Below are positions 17,437-25,173 of a stretch of DNA of 38,935 nucleotides, piece by piece. The notes under the pieces were generated by a model. The model was given only the letters and a program-made list of their open reading frames with translations. It was not told where the DNA came from and made no database searches. The position numbers and the translations under genes were made by a program. How positions within the stretch are numbered: position 1 is the first letter of the stretch; each line of letters opens with the position of its first letter. Location of the stretch: positions 1-38,935 of the forward strand of contig JAKLDS010000019.1 of NCBI GenBank assembly GCA_022703375.1. Reading direction: 5' to 3'. This DNA is from Deltaproteobacteria bacterium (lineage in GTDB: Bacteria; Desulfobacterota; Syntrophia; Syntrophales; Smithellaceae).

Positions 17437-18476
17437 ATATCCTGATTGTTAAGCTCAGCGCCATCGGAGACGTTATTCACACGCTGCCCTCTTTGGCGGC
17501 ATTGCGTAAACTGTATCCGGAAGCGCATATTACATGGGTGGTGGAAGAAGCGGCGGCGGATTTGTTGAAAAATCATCCCCTGCTTAATCAGGTCATTATC
17601 TCGCGGCGAAAAAGCTGGCTGAGAGATTGGCGCAGCGGCAGGATATGCAAGCCGCTGCGGGAAATAAGAGCTTTTGCCCGGGAGTTACGGCGGCGACGTT
17701 ATGATTTGGTCATTGATTTTCAAGGCCTCTTAAAAAGCGCACTGCTGGTTTTCTTAAGCGACGGCCGCCGCAAATTAGGCTACGATTCGCTGCAGGAATT
17801 AAGCGGTTTGTTTTACAATGAAAAAATTCCCGAAGACATGAAGAAGCATGCGGTGGATCGCTATCTTGATTTTCCCCGTCATCTTGGAGCGAAGACGGAT
17901 AAGCCCGAGTTTATTCTGCCATTCAACAGCGGCGCCGAAGAAAATATAAGGCTTCTTCTTGAAAAACACCAACTGGAAGAAGGGAAGTTTATTATTATCA
18001 ATCCTGTTGCTTACTGGGAAACGAAACTGTGGGATAATGAAAAATTCGCCGCTCTGGCGGATATGATAAGAATAAACCTAAACAGCAAGGTTGTTTTCAC
18101 GGGAAGCGAAAACGTGCCCATCTTACAGATTACGGCAAAGATGTCCACGGCAGCAATCAATCTGGGAGGAAAAACATCATTGTCCGAGCTCTCTTGTCTT
18201 TATAAAAAGGCTCTGCTTGTTGTAACAACCGATTCCGGTCCAATGCATCTGGCCGCCGCCCTTAATACACCGGTCATTGCTCTTTTCGGGCCGACTGATC
18301 CGGCCAGAACCGGCCCCTATGGTGTAAACCACACTGTCATCAGGGCGGATCTTCCCTGCAGCCCCTGCTTTTTAAAGAAGTGCGCGACAAAAAAATGTAT
18401 GCAGGATATTACTCCCGAACAGGTTATGGCGGTAATTGAAGACAGATTAAAAGGAGGGAAAGATGGCGTTAAATGA
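17433..18476 (+). CDS. waaC: ADP-heptose:LPS heptosyltransferase I (WaaC-like)
   Basis: GT9 enzyme that transfers the first heptose onto Kdo of the LPS inner core. The N-terminal ILIVKLSAIGDVIHTLPSL and HITWVVEE are characteristic of WaaC rather than WaaF. The donor site is TTDSGPMHLAAAL followed by VIALFGPTDPARTGPYG. The C-terminus again has a cysteine cluster (C-S-P-C ... C-A-T-K-K-C). The ATG overlaps the gmhB stop as ATGA (347 residues); earlier in-frame codons lie within gmhB and are unlikely. The Trm112-like gene starts 14 bases before this stop. Confidence 0.92.
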   Translation: MNILIVKLSAIGDVIHTLPSLAALRKLYPEAHITWVVEEAAADLLKNHPLLNQVIISRRKSWLRDWRSGRICKPLREIRAFARELRRRRYDLVIDFQGLLKSALLVFLSDGRRKLGYDSLQELSGLFYNEKIPEDMKKHAVDRYLDFPRHLGAKTDKPEFILPFNSGAEENIRLLLEKHQLEEGKFIIINPVAYWETKLWDNEKFAALADMIRINLNSKVVFTGSENVPILQITAKMSTAAINLGGKTSLSELSCLYKKALLVVTTDSGPMHLAAALNTPVIALFGPTDPARTGPYGVNHTVIRADLPCSPCFLKKCATKKCMQDITPEQVMAVIEDRLKGGKDGVK

Positions 18477-18633
18477 GAAACTTCTGGAAATTCTGGCCTG
18501 CCCGCAATGTCACGGCAAGGTAAGATGGGAAGAAGCTCTGGGGGGGATAATGTGCAAGCGGTGTAAATTGCTCTATGAAGTGAAGAACGATATTCCGGTT
18601 ATGCTCATCGAGGAGGCAAAAAAACTGCCCTAA
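18463..18633 (+). CDS. Trm112/YcaR-family zinc-ribbon small protein (UPF0434)
   Basis: A 56-residue protein starting MALNEKLLEILACPQCHGKV. Two CXXC pairs (C13/C16, C31/C34) form the zinc ribbon, and NDIPVML is the family C-terminus. AAGGAGGGAA just before the ATG is a near-perfect ribosome site. Trm112-like proteins activate methyltransferases in eukaryotes; the role of bacterial YcaR is not settled. In E. coli ycaR follows lpxK, so its place at the end of a lipid A operon is a conserved theme. It overlaps waaC by 14 bases and is probably the last gene of the operon. Confidence 0.88.
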   Translation: MALNEKLLEILACPQCHGKVRWEEALGGIMCKRCKLLYEVKNDIPVMLIEEAKKLP

Positions 18634-18662
18634 GCCCGGCGCAAATACCCGCGGTGAAGCGT

Positions 18663-20120
18663 TCAATCCTCAATTTTTTCCACAAATTCGATTTCCCGCG
18701 GCACTTTATAAGGCGAAAGATAAATCCGGCAGTGTTTCAGGATTTCTTTGTCATCAGCTTCCGCGCCTGCTTTCCTGACAATTTCCGCCCTGACGATTTC
18801 GCCGCGCATTAAATCCTCTTTGGCCGATACCCTTGAAAATTTTACAGCCGGATGAAGATTTAAAACATTTTCGACTTCACGGGGGTAAACATTAAAGCCG
18901 CTGGTGATAATCATTCTTTTTTTCCGGCCGGTCAGAAAAATATCGCCGTCTTCGTCCATTCTACCCAAATCCCCCGTGTACAGCCAGCCGTTTTTGATTA
19001 CCGAAGCAGTTGCCGCATCATCTTTATAATAGCCCTGCATAACATTCTTGCCGCTGACGATAAGCTCGCCTACTTCGCCCCGCGGCAGTTCGTTGCCTTC
19101 ATCATCAATGATTTTAATCTGAACATCCGGCAGCGCCATTCCGATGGAGCCAGGTTTATGCTTCATTTCCTGTCTGTTAAAAGAACAAACCGGTGAAGCC
19201 TCCGTCAGGCCGTAGCCTTCCAGTATTTTTACACCGAATTGTTTTTCAAAAGCCGGGACAAAATCGGCCGGCATGGGCGCTCCCCCGGTGACACAAAGAC
19301 TGAGGGAGCTGATATCATATTTGGCCGCGTCGGCGTGAAACATCATGCCCAGGTACAGGCGGGGCACCGCAGCGATAAAAGTAATTTTTTCTCTGGCGAT
19401 GGCGCTGAAAATCGTATCCATGGTAAACCTGTCAATCATGACGATGCTGGCGCCGACTCTGATAACGGACAGCATGTTTACGGAAGCGCCAAAAGCATGA
19501 AACAACGGGATAAGGCCGAGACCTTTATCGTTTTCATCTCTGTGGAGGATATCACGCAGCAGAAATGACTGCGAAGTAAGATTTCCGTGAGTCAACACCG
19601 CTCCCAGCGGCCGGCCGGTCAGACCGGCGGTATAGATAATAACAGCTGGATCTTCAGGGCTGACAGTGACGGCGGGATTGGTGAAGGGCCCCTGAGCCAG
19701 AGCCTTCCGGAAAGGCGAAGACTCGTCAGGAAAATCAACAGTTATTAAGTTACGGCAGAGTGAAAGGCTGCCTTTTATTTCTTCGAAGCGCTTGCGGGAA
19801 GATTCCATGCCGATTAATACTTTAGCGTCACTGTTTTCCAGCAGGTAGGCAAGTTCGCTGGCCGTGGAAGCGCTGTTGACGGGAACGGCAACCGCGCCCA
19901 GTTTTATCGCCGCAAAATAAGCATAAACAAACTCCGGGATGTTCGGCAGCATAATGACTGCTTTATCTCCCTTGTTTAAACCGAGGGTTTTGAGAAGGTG
20001 GGCTAAAGCATTGGCGTTATTATTAAGCTCACGATAATTAATCCGCCTGTCGTCGGAAACCAGGACAAGCCTGTCAGCATATTTTTGCGCAGCTTCTTCT
20101 ATTAATTTTATTAAATTCAT
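18663..20120 (-). CDS. AMP-binding acyl-CoA ligase-like protein (degenerate P-loop, short C-terminus)
   Basis: ANL-superfamily adenylate-forming protein of 485 residues, starting MNLIKLIEEAAQKYADRLVL at 20120. The upstream in-frame sequence to 20276 does not look like the family. Recognisable core motifs are GYGLTEASPV, YTGDLGRMDEDGDIF, GRKKRMIITSGFNVYPREVE (hinge) and PYKVPREIEF. Two oddities stand out. The phosphate loop reads YTAGLTGRPLGAVLTH (about residues 163-178), lacking the usual lysine of TSGTTGxPKG. The protein also stops at I-E-D, just before the tail that carries the catalytic A10 lysine. It could still ligate acyl chains, act only as an adenylate binder, or be decaying. It is convergent with the lipid A operon. 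Confidence 0.82.
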   Translation of the reverse strand: MNLIKLIEEAAQKYADRLVLVSDDRRINYRELNNNANALAHLLKTLGLNKGDKAVIMLPNIPEFVYAYFAAIKLGAVAVPVNSASTASELAYLLENSDAKVLIGMESSRKRFEEIKGSLSLCRNLITVDFPDESSPFRKALAQGPFTNPAVTVSPEDPAVIIYTAGLTGRPLGAVLTHGNLTSQSFLLRDILHRDENDKGLGLIPLFHAFGASVNMLSVIRVGASIVMIDRFTMDTIFSAIAREKITFIAAVPRLYLGMMFHADAAKYDISSLSLCVTGGAPMPADFVPAFEKQFGVKILEGYGLTEASPVCSFNRQEMKHKPGSIGMALPDVQIKIIDDEGNELPRGEVGELIVSGKNVMQGYYKDDAATASVIKNGWLYTGDLGRMDEDGDIFLTGRKKRMIITSGFNVYPREVENVLNLHPAVKFSRVSAKEDLMRGEIVRAEIVRKAGAEADDKEILKHCRIYLSPYKVPREIEFVEKIED

Positions 20121-20153
20121 CGGATAGGGCGCCTCGAAAAAAAATTTGCAAAT

Positions 20154-20182
20154 TCTTAACACAATATGGAAACATTTTTCAA
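20154..20182 (-). promoter_or_regulatory. possible promoter for the acyl-CoA ligase-like gene
   Basis: On the minus strand TTGAAA (20182-20177) and TTAAGA (20159-20154) are separated by 17 bases, 34 bases upstream of the ATG at 20120. It is a moderate match to the sigma70 consensus, judged by eye. Confidence 0.38.
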
Positions 20183-20241
20183 TACAATTAAAGCCTCCCT
20201 CCGGAATTCGCCCGATTGCTGTTTGCTGACGATGTTTTTCC

Positions 20242-20270
20242 TTGATTGCGGAGGAAGTTTCCCCTATAAT
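20242..20270 (+). promoter_or_regulatory. strong sigma70-type promoter for the YtfJ-like gene
   Basis: TTGATT (20242-20247) and a consensus TATAAT (20265-20270) with a 17-base spacer. Transcription would start near 20277, leaving a leader of about 60 bases that ends in AAAAGGAGG before the ATG at 20336. Confidence 0.65.
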
Positions 20271-20335
20271 CCACACGATGTTTTATCTTTGAGCTTAACA
20301 TTCCTGAATAAAAGAGAGTTTAAAAGGAGGATCAA

Positions 20336-20866
20336 ATGAAAAAGTATGTCTCTGCGGTTTTTATTGTTTTGACATGTCTTGCTTTCACGGCCTGGTCGGC
20401 GGAATTGAAAGTCGGCGACAAAGCGCCGGGTTTTTCTCTGAAAGATTCACTGGGGAAGGTCTATACGCTTGATTCTCCCGAATACAAGGGCAGGGTTATG
20501 TCCATCTTCTATGTATCGCCTGATGAAAAAGATTTGAATAATCATGTGGAAGATGCCCTGCTGAAAGATGAAGGTCTGGACAGAAAAAACTCCTATAAAG
20601 GACTGGGCATTACCAATCTCAAAGCCAGCAATATGCCTAATTTTATTATTAAGAGCGTTATTAAAAGCAAACAGGAAAAAACCGGGGCGGTCATTCTGCT
20701 TGATTATGACTATACGATTTTAAACCTCTGGGGATTGAAAAATAATTCTTCCGATGTTGTTGTGCTCGATAAAGAAAGAATCTGCCGCTATGTTTACAAA
20801 GGCAAGCTTCCGGCGGAAGAAGTGACAAAATTAATAAATGTTATTAAGGAATATCAGGTAAAGTAG
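20336..20866 (+). CDS. YtfJ-family periplasmic thioredoxin-fold protein
   Basis: Protein of 176 residues with a signal peptide (M-K-K-Y, hydrophobic core, cleavage after WSA at about residue 22). The mature part starts LKVGDKAPGFSLKDSLGKVY, as in peroxiredoxin/thioredoxin-like folds. The rest (FYVSPDEKDLNNHVEDALL, NMPNFIIKSVIKSKQ, AVILLDYDYTILNLWGL) matches the YtfJ family as I know it. There is no CXXC motif, so a redox role is unlikely; function is unknown. It has its own strong promoter, an AAAAGGAGG ribosome site and a downstream terminator, so it is an independent single-gene unit. Confidence 0.8.
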   Translation: MKKYVSAVFIVLTCLAFTAWSAELKVGDKAPGFSLKDSLGKVYTLDSPEYKGRVMSIFYVSPDEKDLNNHVEDALLKDEGLDRKNSYKGLGITNLKASNMPNFIIKSVIKSKQEKTGAVILLDYDYTILNLWGLKNNSSDVVVLDKERICRYVYKGKLPAEEVTKLINVIKEYQVK

Positions 20867-20887
20867 AAACTTATTGATGTAATAAAC

Positions 20888-20933
20888 TCTCCCCATTATA
20901 GAGCGTTTGCAGCACGGATGGGGAGATTTTTTA
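20888..20933 (+). terminator. Rho-independent terminator after the YtfJ-like gene
   Basis: TCTCCCCAT (20888-20896) pairs perfectly with ATGGGGAGA (20918-20926) over nine bases, followed at once by TTTTTTATT. The 21-base loop is longer than usual. It separates the YtfJ-like gene from folD. Confidence 0.75.
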
Positions 20934-20947
20934 TTGTGAGGAAATAA

Positions 20948-21802
20948 ATGGCCATAATTATTGACGGCGGCAAAATAGCGCAGGATATCCGCAATGAAGT
21001 GCGCCTGGCCGTACAACAAATAAAAGAGAAAAATGGAATTGCGCCCGGGCTCGCCGTGATTCTGGTGGGTGACGATCCCGCTTCCCGGGTATATGTCGGC
21101 AAGAAAGCGCAGGATTGCGCCGAGGTTGGATTTTTGTCACGTGTGGAAAAATTACCCTCTGATACCGGCGAAAATAAACTTCTGCATCTGATTAAGGAAT
21201 TGAATGCTGATAAGGCTATTCATGGAATTCTTGTCCAGTTGCCGGTGCCGAAACAGATAAATACGGAGAAGATAATTGAAGCCATTGATCCGTGCAAGGA
21301 TGTGGATGGTTTTCATCCTTATAATGTCGGGCGCCTGGTCGCGGGGAGTCCCGATCGTCCTTCGTGCACCCCGTACGGCATCATGGAGCTGCTTGACCGC
21401 AGCGGCGTTGCCATAGCCGGGAAGGAAGCGGTAATCGTGGGAAGAAGTAATATCGTCGGCAAGCCGATGGCGCTGATGCTTTTGGCGCGCCACGCCACCA
21501 TCACGGTGTGCCACACGAAAACAAAAGATCTGGCCGCGGTGACCAGAAGGGCGGATATCCTGGTTGCGGCAGCGGGCAAAGAAGCGATGATCCGCGGCGA
21601 TATGGTCAAGGATGGCGTGGTAGTAATTGATGTCGGCACAAACCGCTCCCGGGAAGGGAAACTGGTGGGAGATGTGGCCTTTGCCGAAGTGGCGCCAAGG
21701 GCTTCCTATATTACTCCCGTGCCGGGCGGAGTAGGGCCAATGACCAGAGCCATGCTGATGAAGAATACTCTCAAAGCGGCGCAATCAATAATTGCCGGAT
21801 AA
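20948..21802 (+). CDS. folD: bifunctional methylene-THF dehydrogenase / methenyl-THF cyclohydrolase FolD
   Basis: Interconverts 5,10-methylene-, methenyl- and 10-formyl-tetrahydrofolate, supplying one-carbon units. The 284 residues match the family. Catalytic Y49 and K53 lie in ASRVYVGKKAQDCAEVGF. CKDVDGFHPYNVGRL and CTPYGIMELL form the folate/active-site regions, VIVGRSNIVGKPMALML is the NAD(P) loop, and VPGGVGPMTRAML is the C-terminal signature. GAGGAAATAA precedes the ATG. The gene lies after a terminator, so a promoter within or just after that hairpin, or read-through, is needed; no clear one was seen. Confidence 0.96.
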   Translation: MAIIIDGGKIAQDIRNEVRLAVQQIKEKNGIAPGLAVILVGDDPASRVYVGKKAQDCAEVGFLSRVEKLPSDTGENKLLHLIKELNADKAIHGILVQLPVPKQINTEKIIEAIDPCKDVDGFHPYNVGRLVAGSPDRPSCTPYGIMELLDRSGVAIAGKEAVIVGRSNIVGKPMALMLLARHATITVCHTKTKDLAAVTRRADILVAAAGKEAMIRGDMVKDGVVVIDVGTNRSREGKLVGDVAFAEVAPRASYITPVPGGVGPMTRAMLMKNTLKAAQSIIAG

Positions 21803-21822
21803 CTCACTTTCTGCTCCTTTTC

Positions 21823-22998
21823 ATGGAAAAGAAACGACTTTATTATATTGACAATCTGCGGGTCGCGACAATCATGCTGGTGATTCTGATTCACCTGGCC
21901 GTGACTTACAGCTGTATCGGTATCTGGTTTTATAATGAAGCGCGGCCGCTTGGTTTCTTCAACCATATTTTCTTCAGTTTTTTTCAGTCTTTTGTCCAGG
22001 GATTTTCCATGGGAATGCTGTTCTTTGTGGCGGGATACTTTACTCCCCCGGCCTATGACCGCAAAAGCCCCGCCCGGTTTATCTCCGACAGATTCCGCAG
22101 ACTCGGCCTTCCCGCGCTGTTTTTTCTGCTGGTGATAACTCCTTTAATGATAGCAGGTGTGGGAGGCTCAAACCTTTGGAAAAGCGAAGTTACAAGTTTC
22201 CCCGAATTTTACCGGCAGTACCTGCAGTCGGCCGGAATACAGCTTCTCGGCGTCGGCCCCATGTGGTTTGCACTGGCGTTGTTTATTTTTTGCGTTATCT
22301 ACGCGCTGGGGCAACTGATTCTTCGGCGAAGGTCAGCTCCTTATTCCGGAAAGGGTATCCTGACGACCGAAAACCCGATGTTTCTTATTGTCATCATTGC
22401 GGTGGCGGCTTTTTCGCTGCGATTGTTTTTTCCCATCGGTTCCGTATTCTGGGGAATGCAGCTGGGATTTTTTTCGCAGTACATTATCATGTTCATAGCG
22501 GGGATTGTTGCCTGCCGCACGAACTGTTTCGCCAGCATGACGCCGGCCACAGGCAGAAGATGGTTGGCTGCAGGGTTGATTTTAGGTCTTGTCGGCTGGC
22601 TGATATTGAAATGCTTTACCGCTACCTATGATTTTTCGACTCTTACAATAAAGCCTGTCAGCACAGGCAATAGAATAACCGGAGGCTTCTCCTGGCCCGC
22701 CGCTTACTATGCCCTCTGGGAATCCTTTGTTGCCGTGGCCATGACCATGGGGCTCATCGGCCTGTTTCGCGATAAATTAAACTTCAGCAACGGCCTTACG
22801 CAAAAATTATCTGCGGGCGCGTTTGCCGTGTATATGTTCCACCCGCCGATAGTTGTTGCCGTGACGATGATGATGACAAACCTGGATATGCTGCCGGTAT
22901 TCAAATGGGCGCTGGCCGGCCTGATTTCGATTCCGCTTTGCTTCCTTGTTGCGTACTACATTCTGCTGCGCATTCCGCTGCTTAATAAAATACTGTAA
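21823..22998 (+). CDS. acyltransferase family 3 membrane protein
   Basis: Integral membrane protein of 391 residues with about ten hydrophobic segments. It starts YYIDNLRVATIMLVILIHLA, the standard first helix of the acyltransferase-3 family (OafA/OpgC/NodX-like), including the histidine at the end of helix 1. SFVQGFSMGMLFFVAGYF and RFISDRFRRLGLPALFF are further family features. Such proteins acetylate or acylate surface glycans or lipids using a cytoplasmic donor. The acceptor is unknown, but the glycan genes downstream suggest surface polysaccharide. No clear ribosome site is visible before the ATG; the start is fixed by the first helix. It follows folD by 20 bases. Confidence 0.85.
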   Translation: MEKKRLYYIDNLRVATIMLVILIHLAVTYSCIGIWFYNEARPLGFFNHIFFSFFQSFVQGFSMGMLFFVAGYFTPPAYDRKSPARFISDRFRRLGLPALFFLLVITPLMIAGVGGSNLWKSEVTSFPEFYRQYLQSAGIQLLGVGPMWFALALFIFCVIYALGQLILRRRSAPYSGKGILTTENPMFLIVIIAVAAFSLRLFFPIGSVFWGMQLGFFSQYIIMFIAGIVACRTNCFASMTPATGRRWLAAGLILGLVGWLILKCFTATYDFSTLTIKPVSTGNRITGGFSWPAAYYALWESFVAVAMTMGLIGLFRDKLNFSNGLTQKLSAGAFAVYMFHPPIVVAVTMMMTNLDMLPVFKWALAGLISIPLCFLVAYYILLRIPLLNKIL

Positions 22999-23080
22999 GA
23001 AAATAAAGGCCGGAATTCTGTTTAATCCGGGAAGCGCCAGTTATTTTGATTAGGTTATAGACGCTTTGCAGCCCTCTATT

Positions 23081-24238
23081 CTACTGCAGTATGCCGAGGA
23101 TACGGAATATTTTTTCAAAACGTGCTTCCCAGCTGTGTTCACGCAGCGCCCGTTCATGGCCTTTTTTTCTGATGGTCTCCGCTTCCGCAGGACGATCCAG
23201 ATAATTCCTGATTTTTATTATCAGATCATCAGTGCCGCGATAGGTGATGATTTCTTCACCGGGACGGAAAAATCTGGCGAGTTCGGGATGATCTTCAGTG
23301 CAATAAAGTCCACCGCTCATGGGAATTTCAAAATCGCGTCCTTTGAGGCAAAAAGTATCAGTCAGGCCTGCCACGCCGCCAAATCCGAGATTGATTTTGC
23401 TGCGGGAATACATTTTAATCATATCCTCCGTGGAAAGGGAGCCGTTGGGCCAGCCGGCGCCATAGGCTGCAACATTGATGCCCTGCCGCTGCAGCGCTTT
23501 GATAACATCAGCGCGGTTGCCGTAACATTGGCCGACAAAAGAAACGTCTATTGTTTTTTCCAGATCGTAAGGCTTGTGAATTTCCGGGTTGGCCCCTTCG
23601 GGCTGATAATAGGGCAAGGCGCCTTCGACAACGTACTTTTTCAATGCATCTTCCGTGCTTGTCCAGCAGAGATCAAAGTAACGGCAGATATCCCGCGCTC
23701 CCCAGGCCCGGCCGTTTTTCCGTCTGCCGACAAAGTGTTCTTTGTCGTTGAGCGTCAGATTAATCATCGGCACTCCCTGGTTGCGGATTATTTGCAGGGT
23801 TATCGGTTCGACTATTTCACCTGCGATATACATAAAAATGACATCGGCGTTTTCCTCTGTAATCCATTTATTAACCTGATTAATCAAATCCTTATTGATG
23901 GCCGCCCGGTATTGTTTATGCCAGTTTTCGGGAAGAGGGTTATAAGGGGAGAACCAATCATAATGGCGCACCTTGCCGAATTTCGCAAGCGACGGCCGGA
24001 GAGAGAAGTTTTCCCAGTTATAGTGATGATAAAGAGCGATGATATTCAGGTTGCCTTTGGCCTTGGCGCTGGGCAAAGGGAATCTTTTGTTCAGTTCCCG
24101 CCGCAGTTCCTTTTCATCAGGGACTTGCAGCCCCAGACGGGTGAGCTGTTGCTGATAAAACTCATCCTCGTGCCGCAACCGGCGGTTATTTTTCCAGATG
24201 CGGTACTGATTGCGGTATTTTTTTAGAAAATCATCCAT
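23081..24238 (-). CDS. CgeB-like glycosyltransferase (GT-B fold)
   Basis: Protein of 385 residues resembling spore-maturation CgeB-type glycosyltransferases. The N-terminus is charged. Mid-protein NADVIFMYIAG and DVSFVGQCYGNRADVIKAL (NIxFxGxxxxxR-like) are typical. The C-terminal donor domain has SKINLGFGGVAG, LKGRDFEIPMSGGLYCTEDHPEL and a final SWEARFEKI, as in the Glyco_trans_1_2 family. Sugar and acceptor are unknown. It is the last gene of a five-gene minus-strand glycan operon and overlaps its upstream neighbour by 8 bases. Confidence 0.78.
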   Translation of the reverse strand: MDDFLKKYRNQYRIWKNNRRLRHEDEFYQQQLTRLGLQVPDEKELRRELNKRFPLPSAKAKGNLNIIALYHHYNWENFSLRPSLAKFGKVRHYDWFSPYNPLPENWHKQYRAAINKDLINQVNKWITEENADVIFMYIAGEIVEPITLQIIRNQGVPMINLTLNDKEHFVGRRKNGRAWGARDICRYFDLCWTSTEDALKKYVVEGALPYYQPEGANPEIHKPYDLEKTIDVSFVGQCYGNRADVIKALQRQGINVAAYGAGWPNGSLSTEDMIKMYSRSKINLGFGGVAGLTDTFCLKGRDFEIPMSGGLYCTEDHPELARFFRPGEEIITYRGTDDLIIKIRNYLDRPAEAETIRKKGHERALREHSWEARFEKIFRILGILQ

Positions 24239-25157
24239 TATTTTTTCTCAAAGTATAAAGACGCGCCCCGTTGGATTTGTCGGCGCGGCCGTTCATCATA
24301 TTCAAAACATGGCCGGCATCAATTGCCGGCAGGGAAAATTTATTGGCCGCATCCACACAAATAAGCAGCGCCCCCACCCCGGCGCCCGCCAAACATAAAT
24401 CGGTATCCGGCGCTATTTTATTTAATATATCAGTGCTGTATTCCTGCCAGCGTGTTGCCGCGTATTCGGCGGGAATGGGTACATAATCGAGCCGCGGAAA
24501 GCTACCCTGAAGGGCAAACCATTCCCGACAGGATTTTTCGTTATATTCGGAATTTAAAATACATATTCTTTTACCATTGACGGCTGCGGCAAAGGCGGCG
24601 GAAGTCAGGTAAGCATAAACAACATAAAAAGGCAGATAATTTCCGGAGTGCAAAGCAATGCCGGCGGAATTTAAAAAATTGAGAAAGTCATTTGCCGATG
24701 AATCTTTTTTTGCTTTCCCGATGGGGAAAAACCCCCGGGCATTAGTGTTGGAATTGGTGGGGCAAACGAGGGGCGCGAATAATCCGGCAACGGCCAGAGA
24801 TTGCATATTCCTGATGTGCAGGGGGATGACTTTTTCGATGGCAGCAACTGATTCGGCCTGTTTGTAAAGTCCGTTGCAACCCAGCGTGAGGTTATAGAAA
24901 GCATATTCCCCGTCGGCAAATCGCACTATCGGCAGTGCGCTGCGCTTTTGCAGGGATGCCAGCAGCCTCTCGTGCAGCCTTGCGCAATATTCATCACCGT
25001 TTTTAATGTCATTGGCAAAAAGACAGATTTCCTGCTCCAGTATTGCGGGAGAAAAAATCTTCGCGACCGGCGCGTTATCAATACCGGCAATGGACAAATG
25101 GTCAAAACGAAATGATTTTTGTCTAATCAATTGTTCCAGATGATTTTTCTTTTCCAT
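24231..25157 (-). CDS. putative GT-D-type (DUF1792-like) glycosyltransferase
   Basis: Protein of 308 residues that I recognise only distantly. IVRFADGEYAFY around residues 78-88 (D82-G83-E84) looks like the R-F-G-D-G-E signature of the GT-D/DUF1792 fold. The C-terminal region with A-G-A-G-V-G followed by L-P-A-I-D-A-G-H resembles the family segment ending A-x-D-I-G-H. In between, KRICILNSEYNEKSCREWF could be the alpha/beta core. If correct it is a glycosyltransferase of the surface-glycan operon. The assignment rests on short motifs. It lies 16 bases after the methyltransferase and overlaps the CgeB-like gene. Confidence 0.5.
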   Translation of the reverse strand: MEKKNHLEQLIRQKSFRFDHLSIAGIDNAPVAKIFSPAILEQEICLFANDIKNGDEYCARLHERLLASLQKRSALPIVRFADGEYAFYNLTLGCNGLYKQAESVAAIEKVIPLHIRNMQSLAVAGLFAPLVCPTNSNTNARGFFPIGKAKKDSSANDFLNFLNSAGIALHSGNYLPFYVVYAYLTSAAFAAAVNGKRICILNSEYNEKSCREWFALQGSFPRLDYVPIPAEYAATRWQEYSTDILNKIAPDTDLCLAGAGVGALLICVDAANKFSLPAIDAGHVLNMMNGRADKSNGARLYTLRKNNG

Positions 25158-25173
25158 AAAACCGTATCCATAA

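Noticed and set aside
18663-18665. Selenocysteine at the TGA of the acyl-CoA ligase-like gene
   Set aside because: No convincing SECIS-like hairpin was noticed right after the TGA and the family has no selenocysteine at this place; a CGA-to-TGA change is simpler.
22999-23080. A terminator between the convergent acyltransferase and CgeB-like genes
   Set aside because: CCGGA/TCCGG can pair, but mismatches and the lack of a good T run make it too weak to call.
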